64,000 nucleotides of DNA, taken from contig NZ_JOJM01000037.1 of NCBI RefSeq assembly GCF_000720325.1, forward strand, positions 1 through 64,000, given 5' to 3'. Origin of the DNA: Streptomyces sp. NRRL B-1347. GTDB taxonomy: Bacteria > Actinomycetota > Actinomycetes > Streptomycetales > Streptomycetaceae. This document shows, piece by piece, positions 7,640 to 16,471 of this stretch (the stretch's first letter is position 1; each line of letters opens with the position of its first letter). The position numbers and the translations under genes are program-made. The notes below the pieces were generated by a model. That model was given only the letters and a program-made list of their open reading frames with translations. It ran no database searches and was not told the DNA's origin.

Positions 7640-8941
7640 ATGGCGCGTACACCGGCACTCCTGGACGCCGCGGAGCGGCTCGGTCGTGAGGAGCTCGAAG
7701 CGCTGCAGCTCGAGCGCCTTCAGGACACCTTGCTGCACGCGTACGAGAACGTTCCCTTCTACCGGGCCGCGTTCGACGCGGCGGGGCTCAGCCCCGACGA
7801 CTGCCATACGCTGGCCGACCTGGCCCGCTTCCCCTTCACCACGAAGGCGGACCTGCGCGCCAACTATCCCTTCGGGATGTTCGCCGTGGAGCAGTCGGAG
7901 CTGCGCCGTCTGCACGCCTCGAGCGGCACCACGGGGCGCCCCACCCTCGTGGGCTACACCGAGCAGGACCTGTCGATGTGGGCGGACGTCGTGGCCCGCT
8001 CGATCCGGGCGGCGGGCGGCAGGCCCGGGCACAAGGTCCATGTGGCCTACGGGTACGGGCTGTTCACCGGCGGGCTCGGCGCGCACTACGGCGCGGAGCG
8101 GCTCGGCTGCACGGTGATCCCCGCGTCCGGCGGCATGACCACGCGCCAGGTGCAGCTGATCCTGGACCTCCGCCCCGAGATCATCATGGTCACGCCGTCG
8201 TACATGCTGACGCTCCTGGAGGAGTTCGAGCGGCAGGGCATCGATCCCCGTACGACCTCCCTCCAGGTCGGCATCTTCGGGGCGGAGCCGTGGACGGAGG
8301 AGATGCGGCGCGAGATCGAGGAGCGCTTCGCCATCGACGCCGTGGACATATACGGCCTGTCGGAGGTGATCGGTCCCGGGGTCGCGCAGGAGTGCGTCGA
8401 GACGAAGGACGGCCTGCACATCTGGGAGGACCACTTCTACCCGGAGGTCGTGGACCCGATCACCGGTGAGGTGCTGCCCGACGGCGAGCACGGGGAGCTG
8501 GTCTTCACCTCGCTCACCAAGGAGGCCATGCCCGTCATCCGCTACCGCACCCGGGACCTGACGCGGCTGCTTCCGGGTACGGCCCGGGTCTTCCGCCGCA
8601 TGGAGAAGGTGACGGGCCGCAGCGACGACATGGTCATCCTGCGCGGTGTGAACCTCTTCCCCACCCAGATCGAGGAGATCATCCTCCGCACGCCCGGCCT
8701 CGCCCCGCACTTCCAGCTCTGCCTCACCAGGGAGGGCCGCATGGACGCCCTCACGGTGCGCGTCGAGTCCCGCGTGGACACGCCGCGCGGCCGCCGCGTC
8801 ACCGCGGCGCGCGAGGTCGAGTCGGCGGTCAAGGACTCCATCGGCGTCTCGATCTCGGCGGAGGTCGTCGACCCCGAGTCGATCGAGCGGTCGGTGGGCA
8901 AGGTGAAGCGCATCGTGGACCTACGAAATCGCAAGCCCTGA
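7640..8941 (+). CDS. paaK: phenylacetate-CoA ligase
   Basis: 433 residues, the usual PaaK length. ATP-binding motif SSGTTGRPT at about 95-103, family motif YGYGLFTGGLGAHYGAE at about 137-153, and YGLSE(V/M)IGPGVAQEC at about 237-252. The C-terminal domain has FRRMEKVTGRSDDM and RGVNLFPTQIEE. It converts phenylacetate, ATP and CoA to phenylacetyl-CoA, the first step of aerobic phenylacetate degradation. No paaABCDE or ring-opening genes are nearby, so it is an orphan here and could activate another aryl acid. Distinct from the PaaK-like enzymes near 35 and 41 kb. Confidence 0.9.
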   Translation: MARTPALLDAAERLGREELEALQLERLQDTLLHAYENVPFYRAAFDAAGLSPDDCHTLADLARFPFTTKADLRANYPFGMFAVEQSELRRLHASSGTTGRPTLVGYTEQDLSMWADVVARSIRAAGGRPGHKVHVAYGYGLFTGGLGAHYGAERLGCTVIPASGGMTTRQVQLILDLRPEIIMVTPSYMLTLLEEFERQGIDPRTTSLQVGIFGAEPWTEEMRREIEERFAIDAVDIYGLSEVIGPGVAQECVETKDGLHIWEDHFYPEVVDPITGEVLPDGEHGELVFTSLTKEAMPVIRYRTRDLTRLLPGTARVFRRMEKVTGRSDDMVILRGVNLFPTQIEEIILRTPGLAPHFQLCLTREGRMDALTVRVESRVDTPRGRRVTAAREVESAVKDSIGVSISAEVVDPESIERSVGKVKRIVDLRNRKP

Positions 8942-8963
8942 GGCCGGGGCGGCCTGCGGACCG

Positions 8964-9749
8964 TCACAGCCCTGCCAGAAAGGCCCGCACGGCCCCGGCG
9001 AACCCCACCGGGTCGGCCTCGTGCACGGCGTGCCCGGTGTCCAGCTCCACCAACTGGACCCGCGCCCGCCGCCGAGCCATGGCACGCGCCTGCGCGGCGT
9101 CGAGAACCCGGCTGCGGCGCCCCCGGATCAGCAGTGCCGGGCAGTCGCTGCCGAGCCAGTCGTCCCAGTGGTCGCCGTTCAAGGCCTGCTGGGAGGCGAC
9201 CATGTCCGCCGGGCGGAAGACCGGGCCCCAGCCGTCGGCGTACTCCCGTATCGAACCGGACAGGTACGGGGCCGACGCGCCCAGCTCCCGCAGCAGGGCG
9301 GCCCGGGTGGGCGCCCTGTGCGGCCAGTCCAGGCAGAACGACAGATCGCCGTCGGGCGCGGCCCCGATGTCCTCGACGACGAGGGCGCGTACGAGGTCCG
9401 GGCAGCGGGCGGCCAGCTGATACGCGTTGACGCCGCCGAGCGAGTGGCCGAGGACCACGGCGGCCGTCAGGCCCAGATGGCGCAGGACGGCCGCGGCGTC
9501 GTCCACGTACCCCCGCCGGGAGTAGTCCTCGGTCCGGGCCGAGTGGCCGTGGCCGCGCTGGTCGAGGGCGATGACGCGGCAGTGACCGGCCTGGGCCCGT
9601 GCCAAGGGGGTGAAGGTGCGGGCGTCGCTGAAGTGGCCGTGCAGGGCGAGGAGGGCCGGGCCGGGGCCGCCGTGATCGTGGTAGCTCAGGCGGTTTCCGC
9701 CGGGGCCGCGCAGTCGGGTGAGGTGGCCGGGGTCTGGTCGGCGGCTCAT
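8964..9749 (-). CDS. alpha/beta-hydrolase
   Basis: 261 residues from ATG 9749, which overlaps the stop of the AraC gene by 4 bp (ATGA). Oxyanion-hole region LLALHGHFSDARTF (about 34-47) has HG. Nucleophile elbow VVLGHSLGGVNAY (about 97-109) has Ser in G-H-S-L-G, and a late D-T-G-H supplies the catalytic His (about residue 240). Substrate unknown; members include esterases, peroxidases and lactonases. Co-expression with the AraC-type regulator suggests it is that regulator's target or an effector modifier. Confidence 0.85.
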   Translation of the reverse strand: MSRRPDPGHLTRLRGPGGNRLSYHDHGGPGPALLALHGHFSDARTFTPLARAQAGHCRVIALDQRGHGHSARTEDYSRRGYVDDAAAVLRHLGLTAAVVLGHSLGGVNAYQLAARCPDLVRALVVEDIGAAPDGDLSFCLDWPHRAPTRAALLRELGASAPYLSGSIREYADGWGPVFRPADMVASQQALNGDHWDDWLGSDCPALLIRGRRSRVLDAAQARAMARRRARVQLVELDTGHAVHEADPVGFAGAVRAFLAGL

Positions 9750-10681
9750 CGGACGCGGAACGCGCGGCGGTAGGCGCCGGGGGTCGTGCCGGTCCTGGCG
9801 TGGAAGCGGCGGCGCAGGTTGACCGCGGAGGAGAGGCCGACGCGGGTCGCGATCGCCTCGACGGGCAGATCCGTGTCCTCCAGCAGGGTGCGGGCCGCGG
9901 CCACCCGCCGGGAGAGCAGCCAGGCGCCGGGGCTCGTGCCGAGTTGGTCGGCGAAGCGCCGGGCCAGGGTGCGGGGCGAGACGCCGAGGTGCGCGGCGAG
10001 GTCCGCCACCGACAGCGGGGTCCCGAGGCGCTCGCCGGCCCACCCGAGCAGCCCGTCGAGCGCGTCCTCCGGCGGAGGCGGCGGCGCGCACTGCGCCTGC
10101 CCGCCCTCGCGGTGCGGCGGCAGCACCATGTGCCGGGCGAGCAGGGCGGCGTACGCGGCCCCGTGGTCGTTCCTGACCAGGTGCAGGCACAGGTCGAACC
10201 CCGCGCCCGCGCCGGCGCTGGTGGCGACGTCGCCGTGGTCCACGTAGAGCCGGTCGGGCTCCACGCGCACCTGGGGGAACTCCCGCCGGAGCTGTTCGGC
10301 GCGCGCCCAGTGCGTGGTGGCCGAGCGGCCGTCAAGGAGTCCGGTGCGGGCCAGCGCGAACACCCCGGAGCAGATCGTGACCAGCCTCGCCCCGCGCGCG
10401 TGTGCCCGCAGCAGCGCGCCACGGACGCGTTCGGAGAGCGGCTCCTCCACCGGCAGCCAGCCGGGGATGATCACAATGTCCGCGGCGTCGATCGCCGAGA
10501 GGTCCCGCGACACGGACATCGCGTACCCGCCCGTGGTCGGCACGGGGCCGGGCGTCTCCGTGCACGTCTCGAACGCGTAGTGCTGCGGCACCCCTGGGCG
10601 TGGGGTGCCGAAGACCTCGACGGCGCAGCCGAGTTCGAACACCGATTGCACCGGCCGCACCAGAGCCACCACGCGACGCAT
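9746..10681 (-). CDS. GlxA/FtrA-type AraC regulator (DJ-1/PfpI-like N-domain)
   Basis: 311 residues from ATG 10681 (MRRVVALVRPVQSVFELG, the typical beginning of the GATase1-like domain); an ATG at 10708 would add nine residues. The N-terminal DJ-1/PfpI fold carries VTICSGVFALARTGLLDG, with the Cys of the nucleophile-elbow position retained. Two AraC HTH motifs are at the end: LSVADLAAHLGVSPRTLARRFADQLG and LPVEAIATRVGLSSAVNLRRRFHARTG. It is translationally coupled to the downstream hydrolase and divergent from the cupin gene, whose intergenic region (about 70 bp) likely holds its operator. Confidence 0.87.
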   Translation of the reverse strand: MRRVVALVRPVQSVFELGCAVEVFGTPRPGVPQHYAFETCTETPGPVPTTGGYAMSVSRDLSAIDAADIVIIPGWLPVEEPLSERVRGALLRAHARGARLVTICSGVFALARTGLLDGRSATTHWARAEQLRREFPQVRVEPDRLYVDHGDVATSAGAGAGFDLCLHLVRNDHGAAYAALLARHMVLPPHREGGQAQCAPPPPPEDALDGLLGWAGERLGTPLSVADLAAHLGVSPRTLARRFADQLGTSPGAWLLSRRVAAARTLLEDTDLPVEAIATRVGLSSAVNLRRRFHARTGTTPGAYRRAFRVR

Positions 10682-10753
10682 GGCACGAAAGTACCCCACG
10701 GCGTCCATGACGACTCTGTCCGGCCCCGGTCCGGGCACGGCACTGTTGCGGGC

Positions 10754-11089
10754 ATGCACCCCGAGATACTCATGCAGGAGGGCTACACCTCCGTGGCAGT
10801 CGACGCGTCCCCGGTCCGTGAGCTGTTCCCCGGGATCCGCGTACGTCCCCTCTGGCGGGGCCCGACCGGCGCGCACGCCAACGTACTGGAGATGGACGCG
10901 GGCACCACCTGGCCGCACCGCGACGTCCACGAGCCCGGTCCCGAGGAGGCCTACGTGGTCGCGGGCACCTTCAACGACGGCGCCCGCGACTACCCGCCCG
11001 GCACGTTCCTGCACGCCCCGGCCGGGTCGTGGCACGTGCCCTCGACCGCGACCGGCTGCACGCTGTTCGTCTTCTATCCGGAGGGTTAG
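10754..11089 (+). CDS. small single-domain cupin
   Basis: 111 residues from ATG 10754. A single jelly-roll: HANVLEMDAGTTWPHRDVHEPGPEEAYVVAG carries the cupin motif 1 pattern (H-x-D-x-H with E-E), and PPGTFLHAPAGSWHVP carries motif 2. It probably binds a metal and acts in anti-sigma (ChrR-like) sensing or as a small dioxygenase or isomerase; sequence cannot decide. Divergent from the AraC gene, convergent with the acyl-CoA ligase. Confidence 0.75.
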   Translation: MHPEILMQEGYTSVAVDASPVRELFPGIRVRPLWRGPTGAHANVLEMDAGTTWPHRDVHEPGPEEAYVVAGTFNDGARDYPPGTFLHAPAGSWHVPSTATGCTLFVFYPEG

Positions 11090-11115
11090 CTCTCCGTCAT
11101 CCGGAGGGTCGGCCC

Positions 11116-12624
11116 TCAGTCGCCCGAGAACCGGTCCCGCAGCTCCCGCTTGAGGATCTTGCCGCTGGCGTTGCGGGGCAGTTCGTCCACGAACAGGACG
11201 CGTTTGGGGGCCTTGAACGCGGCGAGCTTCTCACGCGCGTGGGCGATGAGTTCGGCCTCGGTGACTCCTGACCGGTCGCGCGCGGGGACCACGACGGCTG
11301 TCACGGCCTCGATCCAGCGGGCGTCCGGCAGGCCGATCACCGCCGCCTCGGCGACGCCGGGGTGGGTGTAGAGGGCCTCCTCGACCTGGCGGGAAGCGAC
11401 CAGCACGCCGCCGGAGTTGATGACGTCCTTCACGCGGTCGACGACGGTGAAGTAGCCCTCCGCGTCGCGCACGGCCAGGTCGCCGGAGTGGAACCAGCCG
11501 CCGCGGAACGCCGCCGCGGTCTCCTCCGGCTTGTCCCAGTAGCCGGCGCACAACTGCGGCGAGCGGTAGACGACTTCGCCCTGCGTCCCGTCGGGCACCT
11601 CCTTGCCGGAGTCGTCGACGACCTTCGCCTCCACGAAGAGGACCGGGCGCCCGCAGGAGGCCATCCGCCCCTCGTGCTCGTCCGGGCCGAGGACCGTGGC
11701 GAGCGGGCCGATCTCGCTCTGCCCGAAGCAGTTGTAGAAGGCGAGCCCCGGCAGCCGTTCCCGCAGCCGCTCCAGGACCGGCACCGGCATGATCGAGGCA
11801 CCGTAGTAGGCCTTGCGCAGCGCGCTCAGGTCGCGGGTGGCGAAGTCGGGGTGCTGGGAGAGCCCGATCCACACGGTGGGCGGCGCGAACAGGCTGTCCG
11901 CGCGCCCCGCCGCCACCAGGTCGAGGATCCGCCCGGCGTCGGGCCCGTCGAGGATCGTGTTCTCGGCGCCCACCGCCAGGTACGGCAGCAGGAACACGTG
12001 CATCTGCGCGGAGTGGTACAGCGGGAGCGAGTGCAGCGGCCGGTCGGAGCCCTTCAGGTCCAGCGCGTGCACCGCGCTCACGTACTCGTGGACGAGGGCG
12101 CTGTGGCTCATCATCGCGCCCTTGGGGTGGGCGGTCGTGCCCGAGGTGTACAGGAGTTGCACGAGGTCGTGGCTGTCCGGCTCCTCCCCGTCGTACGGCG
12201 CCGCGGCGGCGAGCCGGGTGAGCAGCGAGTCGGCCGTGTCGCGCAGGGGCAACACCCGCACGGCGTCCGGGAGCCGGGGTGCGAGGTCCGGGTCGGCCAG
12301 GACCAGCGTGCTGCCGGACTGGCCGATGACGTACGCCAGGTCGTCGCCGGTGAGGTTCTGGTTGACCGGCACGTGCACGAGGCCTGCCCTGGAGCAGGCC
12401 AGGAAGCCGATCAGGTAGGCGTCGGAGTTGTGCGCGTACGCCCCGACGCGGTCACCCCGCTCGGCCCCGCTCTCGCCGAGGACCCGCGCGGCCCGGGAGA
12501 CGGCGTCGTCGAGCTCGGCGTACGTCCACGCCCGCTCGGCGTACCGCAGAGCGATGCGCTCCGGCGTACGGCGCGCGCTGCGCCGCAGGATTCCGTCGAC
12601 TGTGCTGCTGCGGACACCGGTCAT
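11116..12624 (-). CDS. long-chain acyl-CoA ligase, FadD-like AMP-forming
   Basis: 502 residues. P-loop LLYTSGTTAHPKGA (about 153-166), with Ala-His in place of the usual Gly-x before P-K-G. Central motif YNCFGQSEIGPLA (about 290-302), A8-equivalent SGDLAVRDAEGYFTVVDRVKDVINSGG (split over about 375-402), and C-terminal PRNASGKILKRELR with the catalytic Lys. It adenylates a carboxylate and transfers it to CoA. No linked beta-oxidation genes are seen; the monocistronic arrangement gives no clue to substrate. This is one of two stand-alone FadD-like enzymes in the window (other at 23894). Confidence 0.87.
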   Translation of the reverse strand: MTGVRSSTVDGILRRSARRTPERIALRYAERAWTYAELDDAVSRAARVLGESGAERGDRVGAYAHNSDAYLIGFLACSRAGLVHVPVNQNLTGDDLAYVIGQSGSTLVLADPDLAPRLPDAVRVLPLRDTADSLLTRLAAAAPYDGEEPDSHDLVQLLYTSGTTAHPKGAMMSHSALVHEYVSAVHALDLKGSDRPLHSLPLYHSAQMHVFLLPYLAVGAENTILDGPDAGRILDLVAAGRADSLFAPPTVWIGLSQHPDFATRDLSALRKAYYGASIMPVPVLERLRERLPGLAFYNCFGQSEIGPLATVLGPDEHEGRMASCGRPVLFVEAKVVDDSGKEVPDGTQGEVVYRSPQLCAGYWDKPEETAAAFRGGWFHSGDLAVRDAEGYFTVVDRVKDVINSGGVLVASRQVEEALYTHPGVAEAAVIGLPDARWIEAVTAVVVPARDRSGVTEAELIAHAREKLAAFKAPKRVLFVDELPRNASGKILKRELRDRFSGD

Positions 12625-12746
12625 GGCGTGATCCTGCGGTGGACCGGGGCGGGGGTCAAGACGTGTGCCGTGGGCCTTCCGGCCGTGCCGCGCCGCCAGG
12701 GGTGTGGGGAAAGCACTGGTCGGGCGGGTTGTTAGGGTCCGGGATC

Positions 12747-13064
12747 ATGGCACGTCTGAAGATTGAGATATCCGTCCCGAAGACCCATGTGGACGTGGTG
12801 ATCGAGGCTCTCCACGCGGCGGGCGCGGGACGGGTCGGCGAGTACGCACGGTGTTCCAGCGTGTGGCAGGTGACCGGCACCTGGCAGCCGCTGCCCGGCG
12901 CGCGGCCGTACGACGGCGAAGTGGGTGTCGTACGGCACGGCGAGGAGTGCAGGGTCGAATCGGTCTGTGACGTGGAACAGGCCCGCGCCGTCCAGCAGGC
13001 GGTCCGCGACGCACATCCGTACGAGGAAGCGGTCATTCACTTCCTGCCCCTGTACGAGCCGTGA
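12747..13064 (+). CDS. YqfO/NIF3 C-terminal-like (PII/CutA-fold) protein
   Basis: 105 residues from ATG 12747. The pattern VPKTHVDVVIEALHAAGAGRVGEYARCSSVWQVTGTWQPLPGARPY (split) and the terminal HPYEEAVIHFLPL are those of the inserted CutA/PII-like domain of NIF3/YqfO proteins, here free-standing. The domain trimerises in known structures. The role is unknown; metal or small-ligand sensing has been proposed for the family. Divergent from the acyl-CoA ligase. Confidence 0.75.
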   Translation: MARLKIEISVPKTHVDVVIEALHAAGAGRVGEYARCSSVWQVTGTWQPLPGARPYDGEVGVVRHGEECRVESVCDVEQARAVQQAVRDAHPYEEAVIHFLPLYEP

Positions 13065-13244
13065 GCCGGCTTGCGGCGGCGCGCTGTCAGAGGCGTGCGT
13101 GCTCGGCATCCGTCCAGTTGCCACCCGGTTTCCACGGCCGCGGACACGCCTGGAAGGCCAGGGCGCCCCGCTTCTGCTGCACGGCCATGGGCTCGTACGC
13201 AGGAAACTCCGCGAACACCGCCTGGTGGCAGGGAGAATTGGTTC

Positions 13245-13919
13245 ATGCCCGATTCTTCCTCGCTCGCCTCCGCCGATGAGATTCACGCCTACCTCGTCGA
13301 GGAGATGAACCACGCCCTGCGCCGCCCGGGAATGTACGGGTACGAAGGGGCTCTGCGCATGGTCCTTGACCACTTGCTGTTCGTCGAGGGGCAGCCCGAG
13401 GCCCGGGCGGAGCAGGAGAAGGTGTGGGAGGAGGGCGGGGCCTGGTCCAGCACGGGGGTGACGGGGGCGATCCGCCGCTACCTGCCGGACCGTTCCCGGG
13501 ACGGCATGGCGTCCGTCTACGGGGAGTTCGCGCGGCGCCGGGGATGGTTGCGGCCCGAGCGGGTGCTGACGGCCGATGAGTATCGCGCGCTGCGGGGGCG
13601 CGTGCGGGCATGGGCGGGTGCGGACCGTGTGTGGGGGGACGTCGTCGACGCGTTCGGCGAGCCGTCCGTGCTGTTCGGAGGGACGAGTCCGCTGTACGGC
13701 AAGACGCTCAGCTATCTCACGGAGGATCCGGACGAGCCGATGGTGTCCTTCCACCTCTGGAACGGGACCACTCCGGACACCGATTCGTCATGGCCTCCGG
13801 AGCATGAGCAGCCGCTCCTTCTCGCCGTCCGGCTCGAAGGCGGAGTCTTCAGCGAGAGCTTCACCTTCACTCCCGAAGGGGAGCGGCAGCGCCGCGAGCT
13901 CACCGGGCTGTTCACCTAA
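13245..13919 (+). CDS. conserved-looking protein of unknown function
   Basis: 224 residues from ATG 13245, with GGGAG about 9 nt upstream. The 180 bp before it shows no RBS for the longer open frame. No signal peptide or membrane segment. The N-terminus (ADEIHAYLVEEMNHALRRPGMYGYEGALRMVLDHLLFVEG) looks alpha-helical, and the centre has FGEPSVLFGGTSPLYGKTLSYL. The mixed, Trp-containing composition suggests a folded cytoplasmic protein. I do not recognise the family. It converges on the response-regulator operon. Confidence 0.7.
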   Translation: MPDSSSLASADEIHAYLVEEMNHALRRPGMYGYEGALRMVLDHLLFVEGQPEARAEQEKVWEEGGAWSSTGVTGAIRRYLPDRSRDGMASVYGEFARRRGWLRPERVLTADEYRALRGRVRAWAGADRVWGDVVDAFGEPSVLFGGTSPLYGKTLSYLTEDPDEPMVSFHLWNGTTPDTDSSWPPEHEQPLLLAVRLEGGVFSESFTFTPEGERQRRELTGLFT

Positions 13920-13920
13920 C

Positions 13921-13947
13921 GGCCCGTTGCCCGAAGCCGGGCGCGGG
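13921..13947. terminator. candidate hairpin between convergent genes
   Basis: CCCG-TT-GCCCG, loop AAGC, CGGGC-G-CGGG in the 28-bp gap between the genes ending at 13919 (+) and 13948 (-). The stem is interrupted by an internal loop, so moderate strength. Confidence 0.4.
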
Positions 13948-14613
13948 TCATGCCAGGCCCGCCTCGATGGCGCGGCGGACGGCTTCCGCGCGGTCGCGGA
14001 TCGCCGCCTTGGCGAACAGGTTGTTGATGTGGGTCTTGACGGTGGCCTCGCTGATGAAGAGCATCTCGGCGATGCCCCGGTTGGGCAGGCCCTGGCCGAT
14101 CAGGGTGAGCACCTCGCGTTCGCGGGGTGTGAGGTCATCGGGCAGGGTCTTCCCGGGCGCCGGTGCCCTGGTCCTGACGGTGGCGAGCAGCCGGTCCTGG
14201 ACCTCGCGGTCGAGCACGGACTGACCGGCGGCAGCGGCCCGGATCGCGCGGGTGATGTCCTGGCGCCCCGCGTTCTTGGTGAGGTAGCCGCGGGCTCCCG
14301 CGCCCAGCGCGCCCAGGATCGAGTCGTCGTCGGCGAAGGTGGTCAGGACGACCACCGCCACCTCCGGGTGCTCGTCGCCCAGTCGGCGGGTCGCCTCGAT
14401 CCCGTCCATCCCGGGCATCCGCAGGTCCATGAGGACCACGTCCACCGGTCCCGCGGCCACGGCCGTCAGCACCTCGTTCCCGTTCGCGGCGGCCGCGACG
14501 ACGTCGATGTCCTCGGAAAGGCCGAGCACCGCGGCGAGCGGCTCCCGGACGGCTGCCTGGTCGTCGGCGACGACGACCCTCAACCGCTGTGGCTTCTCGG
14601 TCGGTTCACTCAT
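13948..14613 (-). CDS. NarL/LuxR-type response regulator
   Basis: 221 residues. The receiver domain (about 10-125) has the acidic pocket VVVADDQ and phospho-acceptor Asp in DVVLMDLRMPGMDG (about 58-71), with T/K switch residues in VVLTTF and GYLTKN. The LuxR-type HTH (about 150-215) reads LTPREREVLTLIGQGLPNRGIAEMLFISEATVKTHINNLFAK. The ATG overlaps the kinase stop by 4 bp, so the pair is translationally coupled. It receives phosphate from the adjacent kinase and probably controls a local or membrane-stress regulon. Confidence 0.93.
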   Translation of the reverse strand: MSEPTEKPQRLRVVVADDQAAVREPLAAVLGLSEDIDVVAAAANGNEVLTAVAAGPVDVVLMDLRMPGMDGIEATRRLGDEHPEVAVVVLTTFADDDSILGALGAGARGYLTKNAGRQDITRAIRAAAAGQSVLDREVQDRLLATVRTRAPAPGKTLPDDLTPREREVLTLIGQGLPNRGIAEMLFISEATVKTHINNLFAKAAIRDRAEAVRRAIEAGLA

Positions 14614-15821
14614 CCCGGAATCACTGCCTCCACCTGCCAGCCGCCTTGGCGCGGTCCTTCGGTGACCGGTCCCGCGGTGACCGTTCCGCCCAGCAGGGCG
14701 ACGCGTTCGCGCATTCCGATCAGTCCCATTCCGCTGCCGACACCCGCGTTCACCCTACGGGTGGCGGGGCCGTTGCGGATCGTCAGTGCGGTCGACGCGG
14801 CGGCGTACGCCAACTCCACGTCGACGTCTCCCCCAGGCGCGTGCCGAGCGGCGTTGGTCAGCGCCTCCTGGGCGATCCGCAGCAGGTTCTGGGTCACCTG
14901 GGCCGGCACCGCGCGGAGGGTCCCGGTGACGGTGAGTACGTCACGGTGGCCCGACGACGCGAGCATCGCGGTCAGGCTCTCCCGGAGCGGCAGCGCGTCC
15001 TCGCGCAGGGCGTGCACGGTCCACTGCGCCTGCTTCAGGCTCTCTTTGACCAGGCCGTGGGCCTTGTTATGGGCCTCGCGGACCTTCTCCAGGTCGCCGG
15101 TGTCGATCAGCGCGTCGGCCAGTTCCAACTGCATGTTGATCCCGGCGAGGGAGTGCGCCAGGACGTCGTGCACGTCCCGGGCGATCCGGCCGCGCTCGGT
15201 CAGTACGGCGGTCCTGGCCTCGGCCCGGGCGGCGCGCTCGGCCGACTCCGCCGCCTCGATGGCCGCCCGTACGGCCTGGCGCTGGCTGCGGTTGATGATG
15301 CCGATCAGGACCGGGGCGCCGGTGGCGAGGCCGAGCGTCCAGGGCAGCAGGTGGTGCCCCGGCCCGAGGTGGAAGTACAGGACGCCGCCGCAGAGGAGGC
15401 CGCACGCCGCCGCGAGCACGAGCGCCGGCTTGGTCTCGAGCCGGTAGCCGATGTGGCCGGCGAGGAAGAAGGCGAAGAGGTAGCTCGTTCCGCTGCTGCT
15501 GACGCCGATCAGGGCAGCCGCGGCGAGGACGCCGAGCGTCAGCCAGGCGAGCGCGAGGTGCTGGGGAACCTTGTGCTCGGGCAGCCGCCGGGCCAGCAGC
15601 GCGGCGGAGTTGAGCACGAAGAGGGCGGCGACGGCCAGGCCCCGGCCGCTGAAGCCCATGGGCCGGATCGTCAGGATGCCGACGGCGATGACCGCGAGGG
15701 TCAGCGCCCATTGCACCCGCGGGTCCTGCCCCGGGACCGGCCGCGGACCCGCCTCCCGGTCCGCGGTGTTCCTGGGGGGCGGGGCGCTCTGTGTTGCTGA
15801 CACGGGCCGAACATACTTCAC
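14610..15821 (-). CDS. sensor histidine kinase, HisKA_3 type
   Basis: About 403 residues from GTG 15821, two bases after the stop of the upstream membrane gene; a GTG at 15803 is the alternative, and neither has a good SD, consistent with coupling. Five or so membrane helices fill about residues 35-190. Dimerisation/phospho-acceptor region TERGRIARDVHDVLAHSLAG has the His in R-D-V-H-D-V. The ATPase domain has N-box RIAQEALTNAARHAPG and G-box GSGMGLIGMRERVALLGG. Partner of the downstream regulator. The multi-helix sensor resembles those of membrane-stress or cell-envelope kinases; the ligand is unknown. Confidence 0.92.
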   Translation of the reverse strand: MKYVRPVSATQSAPPPRNTADREAGPRPVPGQDPRVQWALTLAVIAVGILTIRPMGFSGRGLAVAALFVLNSAALLARRLPEHKVPQHLALAWLTLGVLAAAALIGVSSSGTSYLFAFFLAGHIGYRLETKPALVLAAACGLLCGGVLYFHLGPGHHLLPWTLGLATGAPVLIGIINRSQRQAVRAAIEAAESAERAARAEARTAVLTERGRIARDVHDVLAHSLAGINMQLELADALIDTGDLEKVREAHNKAHGLVKESLKQAQWTVHALREDALPLRESLTAMLASSGHRDVLTVTGTLRAVPAQVTQNLLRIAQEALTNAARHAPGGDVDVELAYAAASTALTIRNGPATRRVNAGVGSGMGLIGMRERVALLGGTVTAGPVTEGPRQGGWQVEAVIPG

Positions 15822-15823
15822 GG

Positions 15824-16348
15824 TCAGGCCGTGCGGTCGAGGGCGGGCGCGGGGCGGGTCGCCGTGAGCGCCCGGCTGCGCAGGAAGATCGTGGCCACTC
15901 GCGTGACCACCTCGGTGAGTGCCATGAGCACGAAGGCCGTTACCCAGGCCTGGTCGCTGGTGATGTGGTGGGCGACGCTGAACCGGGCGACGTCGTCGGC
16001 TCCGCCGCCGTGCTCGACCCACATCTGGAAGCCCATCCGCGCGCCCATGCCCACGACCCACAGGATCGCCGACACCGCACCCGCCTTGATCATGAGGTGT
16101 CCGTCGAGGCTCCGGATCCGGGTGTGGACGCCGCCCGCGATGCCGAGCGCGGCGCCCACGGCCATCAGGGCCGCGATGAGCACGAGGTCGTTGCCCGCGG
16201 TGGGGACGGAGTCCAGGTACGAGTAGCCCACATAGGCCACGATCCCCAGCGGGATCAGGAAGGTCTTGTGGTCGAGCCGGTCTTCCCGCAGCTGCCGGAA
16301 GACGATGAGGATGAGGGCGATGTCGGTGATCCACTCGGTGGTCGTCAT
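15824..16348 (-). CDS. multi-pass membrane protein, first gene of two-component operon
   Basis: 174 residues from ATG 16348. About four to five hydrophobic helices (ALILIVFRQL, IPLGIVAYVGYSYL, DLVLIAALMAVGAALGIAGG, AVSAILWVVGMGA, VTAFVLMALTEVV). No enzymatic motif. Two bases separate its stop from the kinase start, so the three genes (16348 to 13948) form one operon. It resembles DUF1453-like proteins that accompany kinases in Streptomyces; a role as sensor accessory is inferred from position only. Confidence 0.8.
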   Translation of the reverse strand: MTTTEWITDIALILIVFRQLREDRLDHKTFLIPLGIVAYVGYSYLDSVPTAGNDLVLIAALMAVGAALGIAGGVHTRIRSLDGHLMIKAGAVSAILWVVGMGARMGFQMWVEHGGGADDVARFSVAHHITSDQAWVTAFVLMALTEVVTRVATIFLRSRALTATRPAPALDRTA

Positions 16349-16471
16349 GCCCTCAAGGCTGCTGCGATCTGGCCTGCGAGACCTGGACCCACGGGTGGAA
16401 CCGGGGGTGGAGATCGGCTGCCTCTCCGATCTCCACCCATCGGCCGGGCGCTCACCGGCCGGGCGGCCGCG

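Noticed and set aside
7640..8941. Phenylacetate degradation operon around paaK
   Set aside because: No paaA-E, paaG, paaZ or related genes next to it; the neighbouring genes are a hydrolase and regulators.
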